NCBI RefSeq assembly: GCF_036898095.1
Contig: NC_090725.1
Location: forward strand, 204,036,263-204,100,262
Direction: 5' to 3'
DNA: 64,000 nucleotides
Source of the DNA: Palaemon carinicauda
Lineage: Eukaryota > Arthropoda > Malacostraca > Decapoda > Palaemonidae
The position numbers and the translations under genes are program-made. The notes beneath the pieces are model-generated. The model saw nothing but the letters and a program-made list of their open reading frames with translations, had not been told where the DNA came from and ran no database searches. How positions within the stretch are numbered: the stretch's first letter is position 1; each line of letters starts with the position of its first letter. This document shows, one piece after another, positions 1-10,028 of the stretch.

Positions 1-377
1 AAATTCTCTGGGAATATCTTAGTAGTCTTATACCCAAGGAAGCTACCAAACAGGAACCTTCCATCAGGACGCCATGGCTATCTCACCCAAAAATAGATTT
101 TTCGCTTCGCTCAAAATCCGTTTTGTAATCATATACATGTATGCCTACACAAACATTATGATAATGGAGGTTATTTGTCTTACTTATATAAAAATATATA
201 TGTATTCCTTGCAATATATTTTTAACAATATCGCAAAATATGGCAAAAATATCTTCAAAACAAAAATGAATCATGAGTTATGAATGTAAGGTAAATATTA
301 TGTTGATATTAAAACCCCATGCAAGCATGCATGAAGCACTCTAGCACTGGTCATGGAATTTCTGAGAAACGTTAAAC
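1..377. other. AT-rich flank left of DIRS copy A
   Basis: No gene is recognisable here. The stretch is AT-rich and open reading frames are short. It contains one dispersed repeat (listed separately) and ends where homology to the DIRS copy at 32.1 kb begins, near position 378. Confidence 0.5.
53..120 (+). repeat. Dispersed repeat shared with 50.1 and 50.45 kb
   Basis: The first part (CTTCCATCAGGACG then CATGGCT) recurs at 50450-50490 on the plus strand. The following part (TCACCCAAAAATAGATTTTT) recurs at 50089-50128 on the minus strand. The three occurrences suggest one interspersed family; its class is unknown. Confidence 0.6.
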
Positions 378-399
378 GCCATGCAACACGCTCTGCTTT

Positions 400-712
400 C
401 CTTACAGCATGCTCTACATACAGCATGCTCTGCATACAGCATGCTCTGCATACAGCATGCTCTGCATACAACATGCTCTGCATACAGCATGCTCTGCATT
501 CAGCATGCTCTGCATACAACATGCTCTACATACAGCATGCTCTGCATACAGCATGCTCTGCATACAACATGCTCTGCATACAGCATGCTCTGCATTCAGC
601 ATGCTCTGCATACAACATGCTCTGCATACAGCATGCTCTGCATTCAGCATGCTCTGCATACAACATGCTCTACATACAGCATGCTCTGCATACAACATGC
701 TCTGCATACCTT
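400..712 (+). repeat. 16-bp minisatellite (GCATGC-containing)
   Basis: About 19 copies of a 16-bp unit close to CAGCATGCTCTGCATA, with variants AACATGC, CTACATA and GCATTC. Each unit carries the palindrome GCATGC. Because 16 is not a multiple of 3 and the unit has no stop in any frame, all frames stay open, which explains the overlapping ORFs here. The homologous array in copy F has a 21-bp unit with CCTTA added. Confidence 0.95.
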
Positions 713-1082
713 ACCGCATGCTTCTCAGTCATACATCTTTGGTTGTTGCCAACTCACTAGACTGTCAAGCAGTTTCATAACGTTGCCTTCTAGTCTGCTG
801 CTTTTGCACCATTGAAACCCTCACTGAGAGAACTTAACTTTTCTCGGATATGGTCCCTGTAGATGAGAAAGTGCTTTTCTCCCTCCTTCTGATATTCCCT
901 TGAGGACTCTGTCATTTGGAGAGGAGCCTTTAGCTGCGTAGCCTCCTATGGACTTTTATTTAAGCATAACATGCTTCCAGGGAAGGTAATGGTTCCACTT
1001 CAGTCACTAACCCCGTCTGTTACCACACCTGCTCCCTTAGACCTTGAGCTGGGTTGCAAGACATGCAGTCCAAGCTTAGTCC

Positions 1083-1572
1083 TTGTTAAAGGATTTTTTG
1101 TTTACGGAGTCAGTGTGTCACTGGGAAGACGTTCAACAACCAGCAGAAGTGACTTGTTGTGACGCAGTGCGGCAACCTCAGCAACCCGATAAGGAGTTGT
1201 CTGTACGACCCAGACAGTCTAGACAGCTTCGGGTTGTCACTGTACTTCCTCGCTTCCCCATGGTTGACAGTTCACAGACTGTGCAGCAGTACCATGATCT
1301 TGTGTCCGGCTCCGTCAGACGACTGGCTTTTAAGAGCTCCCACAAGTCGTCGCTGTCTGGAGATTCTCAGATGGACTATGGATTTGACCAAGGAACTGGG
1401 CCTCCTGGTCAATTTTGAGGAGTCTCAGCTCATCCCATCCCAGACCATTGTCTCCCTGGGTATGGATCTTCAGAGTCGAGCTTTTCGGGCTTTTCCGTCG
1501 GCCCCAAGGATCTTCCAAGCCCTAGAATGCATCCATAGCATGCTGAGAAGGAACCGATGCTCAGTCGGGTAG
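1083..1572 (+). pseudogene. ORF1 tail joined to a reverse transcriptase 3' fragment (copy A)
   Basis: The ORF1-like stretch (frame of 1083) contains the peptide QQPAEVTCCDAVRQPQQP, which is shared with copies F and G. It then runs into reverse transcriptase sequence in the frame of 1159, starting at SDDWLLRAPTS (about 1315) and continuing through LGLLVNFEES and the region after the catalytic box. The palm upstream of this DDW motif, including the motif A aspartate, is absent, and the same junction occurs in copy F. The frame ends with TAG at 1570-1572, inside what aligns as RT thumb sequence. The product cannot be a working polymerase. Confidence 0.75.
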
Positions 1573-2170
1573 TGGATGAGTCTAACAGGGACACTTTCAT
1601 CGCTGGCCCTGTTCATCGTGTTAGGGAGAATCCTCCTCCCCCCCTTCAGTATCATCTAGCTGCTCACTGGATAAAGGACATGACGCTAGAGACGGTCTCA
1701 GTTCCTGTTTCCGAAGAGAGGAGGTCTTCTCTCGTGTGGTGTAAGAACAGCTTTCTTCTCAAGGAAGTCTACCTTTGGCTGTTCAGAAACCCGACCGCCG
1801 TCTCCTCTCGGACACATCAGACACGGGCTGGGGTGCGACTTTGGACGGACAGGAATGATCGAGAATATGGAATCAGGAGCAAAGGACACTTCACATCAAT
1901 TGCAGGAGTTGTTGGCGGTTCTTCTGGCCTTGATAAACTTCAAGTCCCTCCAGCTTAACAAAGTGGTGGAGGTGGACTCTGACAACACCACAGCCCTGGC
2001 TTACATCTTCAAGCAGGGAGGGACTCTTTCGTGAAGTTGTTCTAGATCGCTAGGGACCTCCTCATCTGGTCTAAAGATCGAAAGCTCACGCTGGTAACGA
2101 GGTTCATTCAGGGCGGTATGAATGTCATGGCAGATCACCTCAGCCGGAAGGGTCAGGTCATCCCCACAGA
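1573..2170 (+). pseudogene. RNase H-like remnant of DIRS copy A
   Basis: Thumb and connection sequence continues after the stop and leads into an RNase H-like domain. The motif DSDNTTALAY is visible near 1976-2005, followed by a KQGG motif. Compared with copies F and G the reading frame is broken more than once: near 1890 where the equivalent of HINCKELLAV has lost its frame, and at 2035 where a TGA follows the KQGG region. RNase H in DIRS elements removes RNA from the RNA/DNA hybrid during cDNA synthesis. Confidence 0.65.
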
Positions 2171-3638
2171 GTGGACCCTTCACAAGAATGTTTGCAGCAG
2201 ACTTTGGGCCCTGTGGGGTCAGCCAACCATAGATCTGTTCGCTACCTCGATAACCTAGAGACTTCTATTGTATTGTTCTCCGATTCCAGACCCAGCAGCA
2301 GTTCACGTGGATGCTTTTCTGCTGGATTGGTTCCATCTCGACCTGTATGCATTCCCGCCGTTCAAGATTGTCAACAGGGTACTTCAGAAGTTCTCCTCTC
2401 GCAAGGGACACGGCTGACGTTGGTTGGCTCCGCTCTGGCCCGCGAGAGAATGGTTCTTAGAGGTACTGCAATGGCTGGTCGACATTCCCAGGACTCTTCC
2501 TCTAGGAGTGAACCTTCTACGTCTACCTCACGTAAAGAAGGTACACCCAATCCTCCACGCTCTTCGTCTGACTGCCTTCAGACTTTCGAAAGACTCTCAA
2601 GAGCTAGGGGCTTTTCGAAGGAGGCAGCCAGAGCGATTGCCAAAGCAAGGAGAACATCCACTCTCGGAATCTATCAGTCTCAAGGGGAAGTCTTCCGTAG
2701 CTGGTACAAGACCAATGCAGTTTCCTCAACCAGTACCACTGTAACCCAGATTGCTGACTTCCTGTTATATCTAAGGAAAGTAAGATCCCTTTCAGCTCCT
2801 ACGATCAAGGGTTACAGAAGTATGTTGGCAGCGGTTTTCCGCCACAGAGGCTTGGATCTTTCCACCAACAAAGATCTACAGGACCTCCCTAGGTCTTTTG
2901 AGACCTCAAAGGAACGTCGGTTGTCCACTCCAGGCTGGAATCTAGACGTGGTCCTAAGGTTCCTTATGTCATCAAGATTTGAACCTCTCCAATCAGCCTC
3001 TTTTTAGGACCTCACATTAAAAACTCTTTTCCTCGTGTACTTGACAACAGCTAAAAGAGTAAGTGAGATCCACGCCTTCAGCAGGATCATTGTTTTCACA
3101 TCTGAAACGGCTACATGTTCCTTGCAGCTCGGTTTTTGCTAAACGAGCTTCCTTCACGTCCTTGGCCTAAGTCGTTCGAGATCCCAAGCCTGTCCAACTT
3201 GGTGGGGAATGAACTGGAGAGAGTACTTTGCCCAGTTAGAGCTCTTAGGTACTATCTAAAAAGGTCTTAACCTTTACGAGGACAATCAGAAGCCTTATAG
3301 TGTGCTATCAAGAAACCTTCTTTTCCAAGTTCTAAGAACTCAGTTTCTGACTATTCAGGCTTCTGATTAGAGAAACACATTCTCATCTGAAGGAAGAAGA
3401 CCTTGCTTTGCTGAAGGTAAGGACACATGAAGTGGGAGCTGTAGCTACTTCTGTGGCCTTCAAACAGAGCCATTCTCTGCAGAGTGTTATGGATGCAACC
3501 TATTGGAGAAGCAAGTCAGTGTTCGCATCATTCTATCTCAAAGATGTCCAGTCTCTTTACGAGTACTGCTACACCCTGGGACCATTCGTAGCAACGAATG
3601 CAGTAGTAGGCGAGGGCTCAGCCACTACATTCCCATAA
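2171..3638 (+). pseudogene. Tyrosine recombinase pseudogene (copy A)
   Basis: The frame of 2171 runs to 3007 and contains the N-terminal SAM-like part of a DIRS recombinase (FSKEAARAIAKARRTSTL, then TQIADFLLYL and IKGYRSMLAAVFRHRG). A TAG at about 3005 replaces the lysine codon seen in copy F. The catalytic part continues with TTAKRVSEIH (first arginine, near 3055), then several frame breaks, then 3408-3638. There the motif that should read HxxR is HEVG, so the second arginine is lost. The segment ends in SFYLKDV, which holds the presumed nucleophilic tyrosine. The enzyme would integrate a circular double-stranded cDNA without making a target duplication; this copy is dead. Confidence 0.85.
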
Positions 3639-4025
3639 TCCCATAACCTTTTAACCTTTCTCTTGAATACTTTTTATGGGTTGTACGGTCGGCTAAGAAG
3701 CCTTCCACATCCTTGTTGATTTGGCGGGTGGTCAATTCTTTCTTGAGAAGCGCCGAGGTTAAAGGTTGTGATGAGGTCCTTTAGTATGGGTTGCAGCCCT
3801 TGATACTTTAGCACCTTTGAGTTGATTCAGCCTTCCAAGAGGAACGCTGCGCTCAGTAAGGAAGACGATCTTATTAAAGGCAGAGTAACGGTTCAAGTCG
3901 ACTTCCTTACCAGGTACTTATTATTTCATTGTTATTGTGGATAACTGATTATATGAAATACGGGATACTTAGCTATCCTTTAGTCTTGTACACTGGTTTT
4001 TCACCCACCCCCCTGGGTGTGAATC

Positions 4026-4116
4026 AGCTACATGATTATCGGGTAAGTTTAATATTGAAAAATGTTATTTTCATTAGTAAAATAAATTTTTGAATATACT
4101 TACCCGATAATCATGA
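4026..4116 (+). repeat. Internal complementary region (ICR) of copy A
   Basis: The left half (CAGCTACATGATTATCGGGT through AATATTGAAAA) would be the reverse complement of a left end like that of copy F at 29685. The right half is the reverse complement of copy A's own right end at 4305-4358. The two halves meet at about TTGAAAAATG. An ICR made of both joined ends is the structural signature of DIRS elements. Confidence 0.85.
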
Positions 4117-4358
4117 TTTAATTGACCCACCCTTCCTCCCCATAGAGAACCAGTGGACCGAGGAAAAAGTGAGGTGGCGTCAACAACAAGTACTGTAGTA
4201 CCTGGCCACAGGTGGCGCTTGTGAGTACACCCCCTTCTAGTATAGTGATAGCTGGCGTATCCCTCCCGTAGAATTCTGTCGGGCAACGGAGTTGACAGCT
4301 ACATGATTATCGGGTAAGTATATTCAAAAATTTATTTTACTAATGAAAATAACATTTT
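4117..4358 (+). repeat. Right inverted terminal repeat of copy A
   Basis: This is the inverse counterpart of the left ITRs of copies F (29685-29880) and G (28461-28680). It includes the inverse of the CCGACAGAA and ACAGGTGGGGGTGTAC-type blocks. It ends in AATAACATTTT at 4358, before unrelated sequence. Confidence 0.8.
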
Positions 4359-4675
4359 CCTACCATTATATCCTCTACAAGCTTTACTATGGTTTCTTGT
4401 CCTATTCTAAACTGATATGATTTTATGAAATTCTAGTTGTTCCAACACGAATACTAACCCCTGGTTTTTACATGGAAGATAGAAATTAGCTTAAGCTGGA
4501 ACACAGCTATAAAATTTTTTTAATGAAGTGTTAACAACCAGTTGTTATCAGTGGTAGCAGTGGTTCACTCACAATAACCCCACTTTGATGTTAGCCATGG
4601 TTGAGAACAGACATTCTCTTCCATGCTCCTGGAACTGGTTGTCAATAAAATCTTTACTAATTTTCTTTTTCAGGC

Positions 4676-5430
4676 ATGAATGTTAATTTTGTGGTTGTTA
4701 ACGAACGGGTGTGTCCTGGCATAGCAGGCAGCTATTGCAGTACGTTCATGTCTTCAGGGGAGATAGATCCTCACCGTCTTATTCCTCTGTTCAGAAGACA
4801 CTCCTACACGGAGGCATCTCCTTCACCGAGTGTCGGAAGTGGTCATCATTCCAGAGGGAGCGGTATGGCAGGTGGATGAAGAAGTTCAAAAGTGGTTTGC
4901 TTTCAGGGTCTTCCTCGAAGTCTAAGAAATCCTGACCACTTCGTCTCCTTGTAACCCCCCCCCCCTACTCTTCTCTTTTGGCATCCTCTGGAGGGCAATA
5001 GAGTAAGAGTAATGGTCATGTATCTCCTGAGCAATCCTCAGGTCTGGAAGTTATTCCTGTCTCCCCCTACCAAGGTGGAGAAACCTTCCTCACTTGGAGT
5101 CCACATCACATGACGCTTTGTGTCTCCTGTGGCCACCCTTGAGACTTTTGAGTTCCCTTCAGAACATGTTACTAGAGGTGTTGGTTTGGATAGCACAGCA
5201 GGACAGTCCATCTATTCCTGTGGGAATTGGTCTCTGCTCTTCCCTCAGAGAACCAACAGAAGCCCTTCTGCTTGGTCTCTTGCCCCCGGACCTTTGTCTT
5301 CTGCACTAGATCTTCTCCCATCGGATGATCTGCTGAGTAGTACTCTGGCGAGTGTTGCTCCAGTGCATTTTATCACCAGGACAGACCTGGCCACCCTCCC
5401 AAGGTTAGCGCTCGGCCGCTCATTACCCTA
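4676..5430 (+). pseudogene. ORF1 (Gag-like) remnant of copy B
   Basis: A pyrimidine-rich tract ending in CAG at 4674 resembles a 3' splice site and is followed by an ORF. Its translation includes SWHSRQLLQYVHVFRGD and CRKWSSFQRERYGRW, which align with ORF1 of copy C (MSAVETDP and CREWSTSQWERFFRR). Frames switch at least twice and stops are frequent. The role is presumed to be nucleocapsid-like, as for other DIRS ORF1 products. Confidence 0.65.
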
Positions 5431-6300
5431 GCAGGATCATCCTTTGCAGTGAGCTCACGGGCAGAGGTTGTTCATCCTCCCAGGAGTAACATAGGTTAGT
5501 TTTCCTCCAGCGCTATCTCCCTAAGGGGTGAGACCGCTAGGTGAGCTCCCTCAATGAGTAGTAGGGCTTGTGTATCTTCCCCCTTTTGAGGATGCTAAAC
5601 CTTTGGCAGGTGCACTTGTAAGTGCAAGAGGTTAACCTCACCTGGTAGTTCATACCCCCAGGGTGGCTCATAGATGCCAACATGACTTGTCCCCCGTTCT
5701 CCATAGTCTGGCAGAGTTACCTGATGACTAGTGGAGCGATTATCCAACAGATAGGTGGTTCTCACAGTGTCATACTTCTGGTATTGTGAGGCTTGCTGAG
5801 TCTTCAGCGCCATTTGCGATCGCCGGCTTGGTTGAGAGCTCTGCTCGCCATCCACTCGCGTGCCACGCACACTCGCCTATAATTTACAAGCGTCCTCTAC
5901 CCACTAAAAAGTTTTTACCTGCTCAGGAAAGGTTTAAACAGCTGTGCTCTCACACGCTTCCATGATTCTTCCCTCCTAACTGCAAACTGTTGGGTTTTTC
6001 TCGCCGAAGTCTGTAGCGCAAGCCACTGATGCAGCATAACTCGCCCAGTCCCATGTTCCTATGCAAACCTTGCAGTGGTCTCGAAAGAGGCTCGCCTTTT
6101 AACAAAAATGTTTAAAGTAGCCTCTGCAAGCATGTCTGCCTCGAAAGACCCCACTACATTTGACTCCAGCACATGAACACACTCATTCAGAGCAGATTTC
6201 CGGACAGGATTACTGTCTGGAACCAAGTAGGGGTAAACATAAGGCTGCCGAACTGGAGCCTTTTTGAGAAAACCTAGGGCTGTATCCTGGTCTCGAGAGG
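5431..6300 (+). pseudogene. Degraded ORF1 body of copy B
   Basis: No intact frame. Short plus-strand matches to the C-terminal half of copy C's ORF1 can be seen near 5900-5935 (KKFLPAQERFKQ against NKLLPPPRVQQR). No reverse transcriptase motif is visible before RNase H-flanking sequence begins near 6325, so the RT palm appears deleted. Confidence 0.4.
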
Positions 6301-6324
6301 GACCCACTTGGAATATTCATTCCG

Positions 6325-6830
6325 GTGGGGACAGAGCAGAAAAAAGACCTGAGTTGGAGTCTCGACTCCAACCTTCTCTGGGCCGTAGACCTCCTTTCTC
6401 CTCCCCCTGTATTTGATGCTCTTACCAATACATGAAAAGAAGAGTGGGGGCTTACCTGCTACAGCACATGACCTCCAGACAGTGATACGAATCAGAGCAC
6501 CTTTACCATTTAAACCTAGTGGAGTTGAATGCAACATTCCTTGCTCTTTATCAATTGTGTCTTCTAGCAGGTCACACAGTAGCGTTGATGAGCAACAACA
6601 CAACCATAGTGGTCTACCTAAACAAACAAGGAGCTACAGTACTGCACTATTTCACGGCAACTTTGCCAACTAACCATGGAAATCTTGCATTGGACGGAGG
6701 ACAATGCGATCTTCCTGTCAGCTCAGTCCATACGGTGCAAGAACAACATTCTGGCTGGCAGGCTGAGCGGAAAGACTTGGATGGTTGGATCCAAGTGGTC
6801 TTTGAGTCCTTGGATTAGGGACAAAATTGT
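6325..6830 (+). pseudogene. RNase H remnant of copy B
   Basis: The frame of 6519 reads VELNATFLALYQLCLLAGHT, then LMSNNTTIVVYLNKQG. This matches copy C (LLEMKAVYLALQQFQQTLAG, MSDNTTVVAYINKQG). The catalytic aspartate of the MSDNTT motif is asparagine here, and the aspartate that should lie before KKSGG (about 6430-6450) is also not in frame. The domain is inactive. Confidence 0.7.
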
Positions 6831-6889
6831 AGCTTTGTGAAGTTCGTCAAACATTGACCTTTTTGCTACATCCCTAAGCTGGAAACTTC

Positions 6890-8110
6890 TCCAGTGTACT
6901 GCTCTCCAGTACCAGAATAGCTGATAGCTCCGCTATGGCCGCAAGCAAAATGGTAACTGGACCTTCTACTGTTGCTGGTGGAGGTTCTGAGGGAATTACC
7001 CCCACTTTGCGACCTGGTTTGTCAACCGCACATCAAAATTTACTGCAAAACAGTAGCATCCCTACAACTTCCCTGTAGGTTATTCAGCATCTCACTCAGA
7101 CAGGATTTTTGTAAACAGCGGTGTATCAAACGAAGTGGGCAATCTTTTGTCAGTATCGTGGAAGGGGTGTCTCTCCTCTTGGAGCCAATATCCTGCAATA
7201 GTCGAGTTTTTACTGTACCTATTTGAGGAAAAAACTGCTCAGTGTTGGCCGTAAAAGGCTATTGCTCAGCCTTGAATCTGGTTTTTGATTGAAAGGAGTC
7301 TATATTTCCATTGCAATATATTTGTGTCTTCCACTTCTTTCAATAGGATTAGTTTCTAAAGTTGGCCTGCCTTTTCCTCTTTGGCAGAGTTGTCTGTGCT
7401 TATTTGGAGCTTTGAGCAAGTTTACCCTCAGAAGTTGGACCACCAATGTGGAACGTGATGGAAGTCTCACGTCCCTGTGTAATAGGTCCGTATGAGCCGC
7501 TGAGTTGAGTCTCTGATAGAAACTTGACTGAGACTGTCTTTTTGCTTGCCATAGCCTCGGCTAATAGAGTTGGTAATCTGCATGGTCTTTCTTACGACAT
7601 CACCCATTGAAGGTGAGGGGGCAGGTCTCGTTCAACTTCGTCCCTGAGTTCGATGCGAAGACTCAAATTCCGGTGGTCTCTGACCCTAGATTTACAGCCT
7701 TCCAGATTAATGGATGATCCTGACCAGTTGCTTTGTATCTTGTGAGAGCGTTGAGGCTGTATCTCAAACGCACAGGAGCTTGCTTTGATAGTAAACATAT
7801 GTTTGTAAGTATGGGGAGCATTAAAAGGAAGGTCACAAAGAACATAATCTCTTTCCGGAATAGGCCGATCATTGACTGTGTTATTAATCCATCTTCCTCT
7901 CATCAAGAAAGGACAAGACCCAGAGCTCACGATGTTGGACGTAAGCACGTCCCTGGTATTCAGTAAGACATTTTCAGTGATGCAGGTACTCTTCAAGCGT
8001 ATGTATGGAGGTGGCGAACCACCTTGACACCCCACTACCTGCAAGATGCAACACACAGGTCCCTAGATTCTCTGTAGTACCGGTGATGGCTGCTCAGCAA
8101 ATGGTATTAC
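6890..8110 (+). pseudogene. Tyrosine recombinase remnant of copy B
   Basis: Nucleotide-level homology to copy C's recombinase is visible throughout, for example CAGTATCGTGGAAGGGGTGT near 7152 and GCTCACGATGTTGGACGTAA near 7925. The latter corresponds to the HDVRG motif but now reads HDVG. An ORF at 8005-8268 covers the C-terminal block (VVPVMAAQQMV). Frameshifts and stops are dense. Confidence 0.65.
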
Positions 8111-8280
8111 TACCTTTGCTCCCTCAAAGGACCGAGGTTATGGATTTAGTCTGGGATGAATGGAAAGAACGACTGTCCGTTTTTCTGCATCTTCCCCTCT
8201 CTTGGGGCACAGCATCTCTCTTCCCTGTCAACTGGATCTCGATTATATGGCAGGTAAGCCCCATGTAGCTGATTAGCTAT

Positions 8281-8500
8281 TACATTTGATGATAATTTGG
8301 TTATACTGTATCCCATTCCCCTCACGAGGGGGAGTTAAGCTCAAGCTAAACCCACAGTGTGTGTATTCACAAACCTATTGCTTATACAATTCTGTATTTT
8401 GCTTAGACAATGTCAAGCTAGTTATCTCCACTCACTTCCCACCTTGCAAGGGGACTCGTTAACCCTATGTTAAGAGTTATGCCACTGGTTAACGAGATTG
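8281..8500. other. Non-coding 3' part of copy B
   Basis: The equivalent of the region between recombinase stop and ICR in copy C. It shows CCCCTCACGAGGGGGAGTT and TAACCCTATGTTAAG-like blocks but no gene. Homology is interrupted near 8500, where the LTR-retrotransposon fragment begins. Confidence 0.45.
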
Positions 8501-8534
8501 TTAGGGTACAGACGAATCTTTTATGGTAGAAACA

Positions 8535-9143
8535 TCATGTTACTTTGTGGTTGTGGTAGTTTGGCCTTGTGATGGTGGCGCAGGTTTGGTCTGAGGTGGA
8601 ATCTTTCGCTGATACTTCGTTGATGATGTTGGTTGCGGCGAGTTTTGAAGCTGTAGCCGCGTCGAAGAGATGCTGCTCTCTCCTGATGAGGTCGTCTGTT
8701 TCCAGCTGGTGGGGTTGCGGGAGTTGGATCCTGACTTCTGGTGGAAGGCAACGTAGGAAGATTTCTCTGTCTAGGTCGATCTTCCTTCTGTTTCTGTCTG
8801 CGTCTCGGCCGGGGAGGAAAATTAAATTCTGCAATTCTTCCCATGCTTTTGTCGGAGATTGGTCCCCGACGGGTTGCTGCATTAGGTCAAAAATTTTGTG
8901 GGTACAGCCATGCCGAGACTTTTTTTTGTGAGAACGGCAGGAGCTTGATGTTCGCCAGGTTGGCGTGTTGTTCAGCGGGCAAGGTCGCGGGCGGGTTGGA
9001 TACGGTGGTCTTGTCGTCCGCGAAACCGGTAAACTTGTTGTTAGGCATCGGAAATTTTTTCGCCAAAACGCTCGTGAGAGCGCTGTATTTAGTCCGTTAA
9101 TGGCTGTCTCATTGTCCTGTACTTCACGATCCAAAACACTCAA
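8535..9143 (-). pseudogene. LTR-retrotransposon Gag-like fragment
   Basis: A 202-residue frame is open on the minus strand. Its middle contains AWEELQNLIFLPGRDADRNR, then REIFLRCLPPEVRIQL and DDLIRREQHLFDA. This pattern (LPPxVR followed by a short helix-rich segment) is typical of the capsid part of Ty3/Gypsy-like Gag proteins in arthropods, an assignment made by motif memory only. No zinc knuckle, protease or RT follows, so this is an isolated 5' piece of an element inserted antisense in copy B. The first about 70 residues look low-complexity and may be frameshifted. Confidence 0.55.
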
Positions 9144-9196
9144 GCGAGCGCCGTTTTAAGTCCGCTAATGGAAAGGAGTGTCCAAGGGCATTTCTG

Positions 9197-9213
9197 CTCC
9201 GGGGGCACCAGTT
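9197..9213 (-). promoter_or_regulatory. Candidate primer binding site of the LTR element
   Basis: Read on the minus strand, the segment is TGGTGCCCCCGGAGCAG. A primer binding site starting TGG, just inside an LTR end and upstream of Gag, is the expected arrangement. The tRNA species was not identified. Confidence 0.45.
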
Positions 9214-9670
9214 GTGAGGGTACTGAGACAGTTTCTGACACTGATGATTTATTGACGAGAGAGCCGGACTACATCGAGACATGGGGACGTACAAGTAGCA
9301 CAGAAAATTCTTGAGGCGGATTAGCCAGGCTTAGGTTTAAATTTGTGTTTCTTTTGGTACAATAATCTTAATATAAAATGTACATATTTGATTATCACAT
9401 CAGAAGAATAATCTTAATATAAAATGTACATATTTGATTATCACATCAGAAAAAAGAGCAGTGAATTCCGCGTTTACTGATACAGAACAAAATATCTAGA
9501 ATTTGAATACAAATGCGTGAAATAAATACAAAGGGTTTATGTCATAGAAACACACTTGTCGGAAGGTGTCCGTACAAGATGTCTAGATGCTCATCTCATA
9601 CACTATCATGCTCAGAAATAACAATCATGGGGTATTTAAAGTTCCAGCTAGTTGGAAAGAGGACTTCACC
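9214..9670 (-). repeat. Probable LTR (partial) of the antisense retrotransposon
   Basis: On the plus strand this starts TGTGAGGGTACTGAG, directly next to the candidate primer binding site, as an inverted LTR 3' edge would. It is AT-rich and contains a perfect or near-perfect 46-bp tandem duplication at 9361-9452. The far boundary is not certain; ICR sequence of copy B resumes by 9689. Confidence 0.4.
9361..9452. repeat. 46-bp tandem duplication
   Basis: Two copies of a unit beginning AATAATCTTAATATAAAATG, starting at 9361 and 9407. Confidence 0.95.
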
Positions 9671-9688
9671 TACCATGAGTGAGTTTCC

Positions 9689-9776
9689 TATGTAAAGAAC
9701 TAGGGTTTGCATTTGTGTTGGAATGAATGACAAATTTGAAAGTAAATTGTATCTTTCTTAATTATACAAACCTGAG
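9689..9776 (+). repeat. ICR of copy B, left portion
   Basis: CCTATGTAAAGAACTAGGGT through GGAATGAATGACAAATTTGA and ATACAAACCTGAG aligns with the ICR of copy C at 17211-17309. The first half is the reverse complement of B's left end at 4437. The homology stops abruptly at 9776, where copy C begins, and resumes at 17565 with TCTATACACAAATTTTGCC. Confidence 0.85.
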
Positions 9777-9962
9777 TTGTTCCGTAACCGAAATACAAAC
9801 CACGCTATTTACATAGGGTATTACTTTCGGCATAGCTGGATGACGAGCCATTAGATTTTTAACGAGGGTTTAACTACCCTCTCGCTAGTTAGCGAGGGGG
9901 TAGGGGAGGGGTAGCTAGCTACCCCTCCCCCCTCACACACCGGTGAACTGATTCACTCCACT
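9777..9962 (+). repeat. Left inverted terminal repeat of copy C
   Basis: Positions about 9808-9957 are inverted at 17363-17518 with few mismatches. The outermost about 30 bp differ between the two ends, as is usual in DIRS elements. Inside lies a perfect 28-bp palindrome at 9903-9930 (core GTAGCTAGCTAC) and a stem-loop at 9881-9896 (CTCGCTA / TAGCGAG). Confidence 0.9.
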
Positions 9963-10028
9963 TTTGGCTCGGATGATGATCAGACGTGTCTGTCTCACCC
10001 TCACATTTTTGACAGCCTTAATTTTTTT
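9963..10028 (+). promoter_or_regulatory. Leader of copy C with splice-acceptor-like tract
   Basis: A T-rich tract followed by CTTACAG at 10038-10044 resembles a 3' splice site just inside the first ORF1 codons. Copies B (4674) and D (about 19533) have pyrimidine tracts ending in CAG at the equivalent place. Splicing is an inference. Confidence 0.35.

Larger units (their letters stand above)
378..4358 (+). mobile_element. DIRS-like retrotransposon copy A, left end missing
   Basis: This is a decayed tyrosine-recombinase retrotransposon. In order it holds a GCATGC minisatellite, the tail of ORF1, the 3' part of a reverse transcriptase, RNase H remnants, a tyrosine recombinase, an ICR at about 4026-4116 and a right ITR ending at 4358. 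It is closely similar throughout to copy F (32.1-35.96 kb). The left ITR and the leader and ORF1 start seen in F are absent, so the copy is truncated or rearranged on the left. Several stops and frameshifts make it a pseudo-element. Confidence 0.88.

Noticed and set aside
400..712. Overlapping ORFs on both strands across the GCATGC array as possible genes or a CRISPR array
   Set aside because: The repeat unit has no stop codon in any frame and no spacer sequences between units. It is a plain tandem repeat.
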